Positions 35,352 to 43,900 of a stretch of 64,000 nt of DNA are shown one piece after another. The notes beneath the pieces are model-generated. The model saw only the letters and a program-made list of their open reading frames with translations, ran no database searches and was not told where the DNA came from. The translations under genes were made by a program, and so were the position numbers. Source of the DNA: CAYMJM01 sp964391325 (GTDB taxonomy: Bacteria; Patescibacteriota; Dojkabacteria; B142; JAFGMG01); assembly GCA_964391325.1 (NCBI GenBank), contig CAYMJM010000002.1, forward strand, positions 1-64,000. Direction: 5' to 3'. The first letter of the stretch is position 1, and each line of letters starts with the position of its first letter.

Positions 35352-38099
35352 TTATGCATTTTTAAAATTGACTTGAGGCCCTAAGTTGCCAGGTTGGCTC
35401 ATTCTTCTTGTAGTCAGATAGTCTCTTACTTTTCCTTGAATATCTTGCAGATACGTAACGTGCTCTCTTACCTGCCTTAGAAGGTCATTTGCTTCAAGCT
35501 TTCTATCTAAATTTATGCCCAACGCTCTTGCAAAAACTATATCCCCCATTCCCGTTTTTGAGATATCTCCTGTATCCTGATACGTTCTAATGCCTTCAAA
35601 GAAGTTTACAAGGTTATTTTTGTTCTTCAAGAAACCTATGTAGTGCTTATTCTCTTCACTGTTGGCATCTATCTGATCCTGAAGCTGTCTCATCCTTTCA
35701 CTGTTATATTTTAATGCTAAATAAAGTGATGGGATGCCAAGTATACCTGCTCCGGTTAGTCCAAGTACACCTACGCTTGTTAAAGCAGCTGTTGGACCGA
35801 TAAATCCAATTCCACCGAATAATAAGCCCCATTTTAGTCCATTTTTTAACTTTAATCCCCATCTTTCAAATCTACGTTTCATGTTGTCGAATTGTCTGCT
35901 CCAGAGGTCAAATCGGGTATATTCTCTACCCAATTGCTTCTTCATCTGTTTGACTTTTTCTTGTCTTGCTCTATCTTCTCTTATTGACTCTACTGCAAGG
36001 TCGCCAAAGGCGTCTCTTCTTTTAGTCGCTTCCGCGAATTCGGTGCTATATTCTGCCATCAGGAATTCCTCCACTTCAGTTTCTTGGAATCCCAGCTCTT
36101 TAGTGAGTCTTTCCCTTATAGCTCCGACTTTCTGTGCACCGGAACCCTCTATGTCCCCAACGGCATCTCTCATGACACCAGTTCTTTTTTCTTCAGGCTG
36201 TGTAAGATCGGTGAAGGTGGTGCTAAATTGTTTGATGAGTGCTCTGTCATCCATGTTATACCCAAGCTCTCGCAGTTTTTTGATCGCTTCCTGTCTGGCA
36301 GTTTCTATTTCGTCTCCCGTGAATCCCGGCTTTTGATGAGCTTCATTAGCGGCGGCAATTGCATCATTGATCGTTTTTGTGAACTGCCTGCTTCTCCTTG
36401 TCTCTAAATAGTTTGTGAGTTCTCTGAGGGACAGTTCTCTATTCTGCACTAAATCATCAAAGCCGTTTTCTATAAGGGCAGCGTTAATAGCTTCCTGCTT
36501 GGCTGTTGGGTCCAAACGCAAACCTTCTGCTTTCTGTAGCGCCTGTAGAGCTGCTTCTCTAGCTTTATCCATTTCTTGTCCCTGTGGTTGTGCGAGTGCG
36601 TTATCTATCCCCTGAATTATCAATTGCAGTTTTTGTCCTTTCTGTTCGTCTGTCGGATCTATCCCTTGCCTGAGCTCCAGGATGAGTTTGGATCTAACTT
36701 GAGCTAGCTCTGGAGTAGTTAGATCCTGTATATTATCTTTCTTTGTGATTTCCCTTATTAATACTTGAGCCCGTTCACGTGCGGTTTTTTGAGTCTGCCT
36801 TCTGAATTCTGTAGGTCCGACAAAATAACGGAGGTAGTTTTCGCCTTCAGTTCTACTAGATGACTTTGTGGATCTTAATTGTCGTAGAGCAGTACTATAC
36901 TCAGCATCGGTCGTTATTTCTTTGTCAAGGACAAGGTGACTCTGAGTACCAGGAATGTTCTGCCTCTCTTGTATAGCCCTTCTAGCAATCTCTCTATCAG
37001 GCGCTCCTTCTTCTGTTGGTTGCTGTAGTGTAGATAGTGTATCCTGCAACAAAGTATGCTCCTGTTCTAGGTCAGCTCCTAAGTCAATTTTTCTCTTGAA
37101 TATGTTCAGTAACGCAGATTTTTGCTCAGGGTTAAGGGTTGATTCGATTATTTCGATAACTTGTTGTTGTTCTTCACTTAAAAGAACTGCGTAGTAGGCA
37201 TTGGTTATAGGCTCGCGTCTATTATCGTACTTTCTCCGCAACTGATTTAGCAGCTCCGCTCTTAATCCTTGATCTTGAAGTATCTCTGACTCTTTGAGCC
37301 TCTGTTCAAAGATAGCAAGTGCGCATTCACCTATATTCTGAGTGTTCTCAAGAGTCCCCATAGAGCGTATTATCCTTTCTGCTTTATGTTCAGTTTTTAT
37401 TTTGTCGTTACCTTGTAATATTCTCTGGATATGCTCTAATTCTTGATTTGCAGCGATTTCTGCGGCTTGTTGCTGTCTCTCGGTTTGCGCAGGCTCCGCC
37501 TCCCCTTCCCGTCCCGTGGTTTGTTGAGGTCGCCCAAATAGTTTATGGCTCAACTCTACCATCTCTTGATCTGCAGCGGTTTGTTCTGGAGTTTCTGGTT
37601 GTGACTCAGGTGTTGTCCCTTCTTCCGCGATTGGTCCTGTGTCTCCACCCGCTGCGCCGTCAGTTCTCTGTTCAGCTTTTTTCCCATAACCTCTATATCT
37701 TTCAAAAATTTTTTTCAAGTCTTCTTCTGTCTGAGCAGATACTATTTCTGCTTCGGCTGCAGCTCTGAGATACTTATCTGTTACTAGGTCCTCTATTTGT
37801 TCACGCGTCCGGTTCCGGATGTCTTGTATTGATTCTGGAGTTGTATCCCTTGCAGGTATTTTTTCTGAATCTTGAGGAGTAGGTGGTTGTGACCCTTCTT
37901 CCGCGGTTGGCTCTGGGGTCTCTCTTCTTACTGCTTCCTCAATCTGTGCTTCAACCCGACGATGTCCGAATGGAATGTGTATGGCCATTTTCGTTACTTG
38001 TCGTGCGATTTGTTCCGGAAGTCCTCTGATTCCTGCCTGAAACTTCTTAGATCGTTCTGGTTGTGGGACTCTAGGGTCTTCTGGATTAGATGGCAGCAT
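35352..38099 (-). CDS. Giant coiled-coil protein with a central hydrophobic hairpin
   Basis: A 915-residue protein. Residues 1-250 are low-complexity Glu/Gln/Thr/Pro, and about 250-730 are charged helical or coiled coil. Two adjacent Gly-rich hydrophobic helices at about 750-800 (WGLLFGGIGFIGPTAALTSV, VLGLTGAGILGIPSLYLAL) are followed by a helical C-terminus. No enzymatic motif was found. It follows the 84-residue gene by 2 nt. Its layout (long disordered or coiled N-terminus plus a short membrane hairpin near the C-terminus) is shared with the 1706- and 304-residue proteins of the block. Confidence 0.78.
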   Translation of the reverse strand: MLPSNPEDPRVPQPERSKKFQAGIRGLPEQIARQVTKMAIHIPFGHRRVEAQIEEAVRRETPEPTAEEGSQPPTPQDSEKIPARDTTPESIQDIRNRTREQIEDLVTDKYLRAAAEAEIVSAQTEEDLKKIFERYRGYGKKAEQRTDGAAGGDTGPIAEEGTTPESQPETPEQTAADQEMVELSHKLFGRPQQTTGREGEAEPAQTERQQQAAEIAANQELEHIQRILQGNDKIKTEHKAERIIRSMGTLENTQNIGECALAIFEQRLKESEILQDQGLRAELLNQLRRKYDNRREPITNAYYAVLLSEEQQQVIEIIESTLNPEQKSALLNIFKRKIDLGADLEQEHTLLQDTLSTLQQPTEEGAPDREIARRAIQERQNIPGTQSHLVLDKEITTDAEYSTALRQLRSTKSSSRTEGENYLRYFVGPTEFRRQTQKTARERAQVLIREITKKDNIQDLTTPELAQVRSKLILELRQGIDPTDEQKGQKLQLIIQGIDNALAQPQGQEMDKAREAALQALQKAEGLRLDPTAKQEAINAALIENGFDDLVQNRELSLRELTNYLETRRSRQFTKTINDAIAAANEAHQKPGFTGDEIETARQEAIKKLRELGYNMDDRALIKQFSTTFTDLTQPEEKRTGVMRDAVGDIEGSGAQKVGAIRERLTKELGFQETEVEEFLMAEYSTEFAEATKRRDAFGDLAVESIREDRARQEKVKQMKKQLGREYTRFDLWSRQFDNMKRRFERWGLKLKNGLKWGLLFGGIGFIGPTAALTSVGVLGLTGAGILGIPSLYLALKYNSERMRQLQDQIDANSEENKHYIGFLKNKNNLVNFFEGIRTYQDTGDISKTGMGDIVFARALGINLDRKLEANDLLRQVREHVTYLQDIQGKVRDYLTTRRMSQPGNLGPQVNFKNA

Positions 38100-38101
38100 A
38101 G

Positions 38102-38356
38102 TTATTCAGCTAATTCTTCTAAATAAGATAAGAGCTCCCCTTTCTCCGCCAGGTAGTCAAAGTACAAAATCTTCCTGAGTATCTCCTTGTGGTCTACTCC
38201 TGACTCTCTCATCTGTTTTACAATTTCTATTAAAACTGCATTTGGAATTTTTGTACCGTCTTCTACAAGCTTGTACTTTCTTTCGTGGTCAGGGGCTATC
38301 TGTTCTGTTTTTCCCTGTACAATATTTTTTAAAATATCTTCAGCAGTTTGTGGCAT
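38102..38356 (-). CDS. Small helical protein of the lineage-specific block
   Basis: 84 residues from ATG 38356. An open frame extends to 38491, but its first residues would be encoded by a dispersed palindromic element (38446-38491), so I place the start at the internal ATG, where TATATT lies 8 nt upstream. The sequence is helical and charged (KQMRESGVDHKEILRKILYF). It is the first gene of the minus-strand set running down to 27617. Possible adaptor; function unknown. Confidence 0.6.
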   Translation of the reverse strand: MPQTAEDILKNIVQGKTEQIAPDHERKYKLVEDGTKIPNAVLIEIVKQMRESGVDHKEILRKILYFDYLAEKGELLSYLEELAE

Positions 38357-38445
38357 TTGTGTTAAATATAAGTCAAATCCATTATGAAGAAAATTTCGAA
38401 CGAGCGCAACTTTTATTTTAAAATATCTCACTTGGGCCGATAGTA

Positions 38446-38491
38446 TGTCAGTTCGAGCCCTAAAGGTAAACGAAGGGTCGAGAGCTGACAC
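38446..38491. repeat. Dispersed palindromic element, copy 1
   Basis: The arms contain TGTCAG/CTGACA and TCGA/TCGA, with an inner CCC/GGG. The left 13 bases (TGTCAGTTCGAGC) are identical to the element at 60183-60195, and the right arms are also alike (GTCGAGAGCTGACAC versus GTCGAGAACTAGACAC). Probably a REP-like mobile or structural repeat. Confidence 0.65.
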
Positions 38492-38645
38492 GAATACCCA
38501 TATGTAGCAGGACGTTTAATTCGTAACTCAAACTAGTATAATTTCAAGGATATAAGAGGAAGGCAGCCAATTTTAGGTAGCTTTTATAATTTCTTGCTAT
38601 TGTCGAATGTTTACAATAAAATGATCTTGATTAAGCATTAAAGCA

Positions 38646-39959
38646 ATGACAGAAGGAGATAATCCACAATCAGAAGATCCAGTTTTTGCTGTAAGAGATA
38701 CAGCGATAGTTGAAGGTGATACGATTAATGCTGATTTGAATCTTATACCTGAAGGTGAGAGGGAGTTACGAGAAGAGACAGAAATACCGGTTACTCCTGT
38801 CATAGGTCCTGAAGAAAGAGGAGCAGTGGTTGTCGGGCCTGCTGCAGCACCACAGGCGGGGGGCGAAGAAGAGGTGCGGCAGCAAGAGGATGTACAAGAA
38901 GCAGAAGGAGGAGGCAGGGGTTTATTAGAAAGAATCTGGCCGTTGAGAAGAGATCGTGAAGCAAGAGAGGAGTACCCTAGGATTGAAGATGATCAAATGG
39001 AAGTAGCCATAGGAAATCAGGAGGATGATGGACGTAGAGAAAGACGAACTCGGGTTATAGCTCAGACAGAAATAGGGCAAGATGTACAAGAGGTAATCAA
39101 AAAACATTCACTAATTTCAGATGCTAAGTATGTGCAGGCAATCGAAAAGGAAAGAAAATCGCGGCAGGAAATATTGAATGGATTCAAAAATCTAGCAAAA
39201 AATGTTGCGAAAGTAACAATTCCTCTGGCTGGGGCGTACCTAGGGTACCACTTGGTTGCAGGGCATAGCTTTGAATCTGCGATTTCAGGAATTCCAGATA
39301 CGGCGAGAGAAGTAAAAGATTTATTTAGGAAGGCAAAAGATGCGATATTCGGGGTAGTTGGGGATCTGATTGGCAGAGGACAGGAAATAGAAAGAGGATT
39401 TTTTGATTACAATGCGGTAGACCCGAAACAGGGCGGCTGGTTCCAAAGAGCAAGTTTGAAAATGGGTGCGTTACTAGATTATATAGGTATTTATAATAAT
39501 CCAGAAAAATTTTCTACAGGGATAACTAAAGTAATAGGAACTCCTTTTGCTGCCATTTTTGGCAAGGGTTCGATCTTTCATAAGGAATCGTTGGAAACAG
39601 GTTCCTTCGGACCAATTATGGAACGCCGCGAAGAGAAAGGCTATCCAAACGCAGGGACTTGGACTAAACCTGTACTTGCGGGTTTGGGGGTGCTTACTGG
39701 AGCTTGGGCCTTTCATAAAGCTGCATCTATCCTAGCTAGAAAGCGCGATCAATGGTCTGCCGTGGGTAAGCTCCAGAGGCAGGAGGCCAAAGGTCTCAAA
39801 GCAAAGGAGAAGTCTTATAAGTTACTCGATCAGGAGGAAGAAGCTAAGGAAACAGAACTAGCAAGGGAACACTTAGATAAAAGAGTGCAACAGATACGTG
39901 AAAGGAAAACTGCTAGTGAAATTAGAGCACGGGCAGGAATCAAAGAAAATCGAAATTAA
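38646..39959 (+). CDS. Block protein with one or two membrane helices
   Basis: A 437-residue protein. The acidic low-complexity N-terminus (1-110) is followed by a helical part. A hydrophobic segment VAKVTIPLAGAYLGYHLVAG lies at about 180-200 and a second (VLAGLGVLTGAWAFHKAASI) at about 340-360. The C-terminus is a highly charged coiled coil. It is divergent from the small helical gene at 38356 and reads toward the 1706-residue operon. No domain recognised. Confidence 0.75.
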   Translation: MTEGDNPQSEDPVFAVRDTAIVEGDTINADLNLIPEGERELREETEIPVTPVIGPEERGAVVVGPAAAPQAGGEEEVRQQEDVQEAEGGGRGLLERIWPLRRDREAREEYPRIEDDQMEVAIGNQEDDGRRERRTRVIAQTEIGQDVQEVIKKHSLISDAKYVQAIEKERKSRQEILNGFKNLAKNVAKVTIPLAGAYLGYHLVAGHSFESAISGIPDTAREVKDLFRKAKDAIFGVVGDLIGRGQEIERGFFDYNAVDPKQGGWFQRASLKMGALLDYIGIYNNPEKFSTGITKVIGTPFAAIFGKGSIFHKESLETGSFGPIMERREEKGYPNAGTWTKPVLAGLGVLTGAWAFHKAASILARKRDQWSAVGKLQRQEAKGLKAKEKSYKLLDQEEEAKETELAREHLDKRVQQIRERKTASEIRARAGIKENRN

Positions 39960-39980
39960 ATTTAAAATTTATGAAATTAA

Positions 39981-40424
39981 ATGTTTAATTTTACTGTCAT
40001 AGCAAAATTATTGGATATAGCTGGAGAACCTGAGGAGGTTAAAATAGGTATCCTATTAGAATTAGCTGACGTAATCAATAAAAAATTCGTTCATGATTTT
40101 ATAATCTATGCTAACGAAAGAGTTAGAGATGACTATCAATTAGAACAGCTAAAGGATCTAGTAGAAAATGCCGATAGGATTACCCCGGAGAAAATGGATA
40201 CTTATAGGAATTGGCTTGAAAACAACGTGGAGTTTGATATGAGCGAATTCTGGGACCAATTTGAGGAAAATATGCGAAAAATGGAGATGGATTTTATAAA
40301 TAAAATCAAAGGTAAGTTAACTGACGAACAGAAAGATGAGCTTCTAAAATTTATGGATGAGCAGAATACTTATTTGAAAGACTCATATCAGGAGATTGAT
40401 TCTGCTTTTGTTGAAGCTGACTAG
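39981..40424 (+). CDS. Small helical protein, paralogous to the N-terminal domain of the 408-residue protein
   Basis: 147 residues, acidic and all-helical. It opens MFNFTVIAKLLDIAGEPEE, which parallels MFFDIEVLAKLFKIDDPEEA in the protein at 33954-35335, and both continue with a similar run of amphipathic helices. It lies 21 nt after the 437-residue gene. Its stop overlaps the convergent neighbour by four bases (CTAG). Possible adaptor or chaperone. Confidence 0.7.
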   Translation: MFNFTVIAKLLDIAGEPEEVKIGILLELADVINKKFVHDFIIYANERVRDDYQLEQLKDLVENADRITPEKMDTYRNWLENNVEFDMSEFWDQFEENMRKMEMDFINKIKGKLTDEQKDELLKFMDEQNTYLKDSYQEIDSAFVEAD

Positions 40425-40894
40425 ATTTCTCCCAATACCTCTTTTATTTTAGTTTCCCCTACTCTTTTTTCAACAGTTTTATATATATCAATATACCTGT
40501 CATAATTGTTGATCTGGGTTTTCATATATTTAAGTAAATCAAGAACCGCCTCAACTTCTGCTATTTCGAGAAATTTGAAAAAGATGTCCTCTTCATATTC
40601 TTTAATATATTGATCTATCTCAGCTTTCAAGTCCGGGTATGTTGTTAGTTCTAATTCTATTTGATCCTGCACAGCTTTAAAGCCTTTTTTGATGTCTTCT
40701 TTGTCCTTTGACTGAATAAGATCGTTTATTTCTCTTATTCGTGCAGGATCATTACTTACCATATGTTTTAATGACATCCTCTGTATAAGCTGGGTTATTG
40801 CTTTGTAATGAAAGCCAATGAAGCTATTAATATCTCCCTGCGTCCATCCAAGACCTTGTCCCATACGTTGTAAGACTTGCTCATCTAATAGCAT
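40421..40894 (-). CDS. Small helical protein of the block
   Basis: 157 residues, charged and all-helical (YIKEYEEDIFFKFLEIAEVE). It lies 9 nt after the 1706-residue gene, so it is co-transcribed. In size and composition it resembles the other small helical proteins of the block, but homology is not clear by eye. Confidence 0.7.
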   Translation of the reverse strand: MLLDEQVLQRMGQGLGWTQGDINSFIGFHYKAITQLIQRMSLKHMVSNDPARIREINDLIQSKDKEDIKKGFKAVQDQIELELTTYPDLKAEIDQYIKEYEEDIFFKFLEIAEVEAVLDLLKYMKTQINNYDRYIDIYKTVEKRVGETKIKEVLGEI

Positions 40895-40903
40895 AATTAT
40901 TTA

Positions 40904-43900
40904 TTAACGTGTAAAAGATTTTATCTTTTCAGTTGTTAGGTTTACAAGAGACTCCCAAGTTGATAATACTCTGTCGTCTTTCGGAAACCAGTCGTCTGGT
41001 GGCTTTGTCTTTGCCAGATCCTCCATCCAGAAAATAATTTCTTCACATTTACTGAACATCCGGCCAAGTTCATAATCTGTTGGAACTCCTTTCTCAATAG
41101 CTTTTGCAAATATGTTGTCAAGAGATTCAACCTCTTGTATCCTCTGTAGTGCCTTGATTCTCTTAGCCAGCCATGTTTTAGATTGTTTAGTCGCCCAAGG
41201 TTTGAATTCGTATCTGGCTCCAAAGGATAATAGTAAGGCAGAAAATGCCAAAGGATTGCCAGTCAGCCCCATCGCCAGGAATGATGCAAGCATACCTAGA
41301 TTTGTTGCTCTTTCTACAAACTTTTCCAGTCCTCTATAGTGTGCCATAGCAGTGTAGGCTATACGTTCATACTGGTGGATCTTGACCACAGCCTTTTGCC
41401 ACTGATAAAGAAAATCTTGTCCACTTTCAAATCTTTTCTTAGTCAAATTGAATCCTTCGTCCAGAGTACGCATAATATATTCTGCTTGTTCTTTGTCCAT
41501 AGGATCTATTCTATTTTGTTCCTGTCTATAAGGATTGTACCAGCTTGCATCGTATGTCTTGAGATTCAAAATAGCATCAAAATAGCTGTCTTCTGCTGAC
41601 AGGTTTTTCCCTCCGCCTTCACCTGTTATCCTAAGTACTTGTTCCATGATTGCACTTATATCTCTTCGTGTTATAGGCCCTCCGCCTTCTAGCTCTCGTT
41701 CTAGGTAAGCATTTACATAGTTTCCATTTTTTGTTTTATCTTTCATGTACTCACTTATATTTTTAAGATATTCAATAAACTCTGGGGTTGCTATGTCTTC
41801 TGGTGTGGGGTCTCCTGTTCTAGTGAAGGTATCATGAGTGCCTCCACCATTATCTGTGAATTGATCTGCAAATTTAATTACGAAGACTCTTTCTCCACTA
41901 GAAGTGCTATCCATCCCTTCCATTTCATATCTCCTATCTGGTGGTAAACCTTTAGAGAGGTTTTCGTTCATAATACCTAAATTTGTTTGGTGTATTGCCC
42001 AGTTTATGCCGTCTGTCCTTAGGATCACATTTTGTGGATCATACCCGTCATCAGCATCTGTGCCGAAGGTGTCTATGGCTTTATCCATTGCGTCTTGCGA
42101 ATTTAGTCTGATAAATCTTAGATATGGATTTTCATAATCGCCTACCAGTCTGCCCCAAAGGCCTCTGGTAGTATCATCCTCCATATCAGCTTGTAAGTGT
42201 CCGCCAGTTATTACAAGCTCTTCTCCCGATTTCTGTAACTTGACTCCCTTAGGGATTAAGTTTCCATAAGCATCACGTAAAAATTCTCCTGGTTTAATAG
42301 TAACTGTCTCGGATTTCCCTCTCTTGTTGATTGTTAATTTAAGATTTGTATTTGTACTATTAGTCAGCCAGCTGTCCTTTCTAAGTTGTTCCTCTCCGTA
42401 GTGTATCAGGTTAGTTAATTCAAACAATGAGTACTTTTCTGGCTTGTCAGGATCTCGATGTTCAAAGTGTTGGCTTTCATCGAACAGTGTTTGTAATGCC
42501 ATAAAGCCGTCTCTTTGTTGCCAATAAGATCTATACTCTGATCCTATCTGTCTTTCCCATTCAAAAATGTTTTTAGTATCTGAAGGAAGGTCACTCCTTC
42601 TAGCATTGCTTTTAAAGAACTTAGCTACTTTAGTTTGCTTGTCACTTGCACCTCTTCTAAGAGATTCCTTTATAGCACTAGAAAAAATTCCTTCAGTTGG
42701 ACTATATCTGGGCCCATCATACTTATAGCGCAATTCTCCCGTAGTCGTCCTGGTTGTCAACTTTCTTAACTTTTCCTGTACTCTTTCGAGTTCTGTCGGT
42801 GAAAATTGGTCAATGTTTTGTAGGCTTTTATGGTCTACTGCGAATTGGTAGACTTGTCCATTAAATTCATATTTCGTACCTAATAGTTCGCCTAAATAAC
42901 GCTGCATGTCAACGCTGCCTATCAAGCCATCTCCTACACCTAATTGCGCTAGCCACTGTGGTCCCTGTTGGTATAACTGGTCGTATATTCCAAGTTGCAT
43001 GCTTACTGGTAGATTCTCGCGTTCTTCTCCAATCTTGTGAGCAGCCAACCACCCAGGTGCAAATTTTTTGACCTTATGTTCAAGCTCTGGGCTTATTAAA
43101 AGTAAAGCTTTTGTGGGGTTCGCTCCTAGATCTTCGTGTGCAATCTCTATCTGTGACAGTTTTCTTAATCTGGGATCGAAGCTACGAGCAAGTCTTGCAG
43201 AAAGGGATCTTTTTACTGCATAGCTTCTAAGGTTTGGGACCGGTATTGGAGCATAATCTAAAATAGTACCGACAACGGGTATCTTTGCTAGTGTCCTGAA
43301 GCCAGGTAGAACGCTGGCTGGTATGAAACCTGTGCCTTCATCTGCAAACTCCCATCTTGTATTTTGGGCGCCTTCTCCTGGTTTTCCATACCAGTCTGGC
43401 ACTGGACTTCCTCCAAACTGTGCTGTCCCTCTTGCCTCGTCTAAACCCTTGTTCAATGGGTTAGTTGAGTCACTGATACCAATATATGATTGCTTCTTGG
43501 CTGGACCCCCTGTTGCACTAGCGTAGCTTATATACTTATGAAATCCTTTGTCCCCTACCTCAGGGCTAGAGCTGAAATAAGTGTCTCTTTGTACATCTGG
43601 TATGTTTATACTATACTCTTTTGCTAATTCTTGAGTGACCTTATCTACTATGTTTTCGATTTGTGCATGTTCTACTGCTAATCTTCTCAGCTTAGATCTT
43701 ATGTCAAAAGCTAGTTGGCTTCTCCTGACAGCATCCTGGAGTTGCTGCGTGTTCTCGTCAAATTCTGGGGGTTTCGTTCTTAGGATACTTTCCACTATCC
43801 TAACGAGTCTCATTATAGATTCTTGCTCTTGACTGGAAAGTTTATCGTCCTTAGTAATATATAGATTGTCGAGAAAGTAGTGTATTTGAGGATTTTCCGC

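Noticed and set aside
38357..38491. Forty-five-residue N-terminal extension of the small helical protein
   Set aside because: The extension is largely encoded by the dispersed palindromic element; an internal ATG with a -10-like hexamer fits better.
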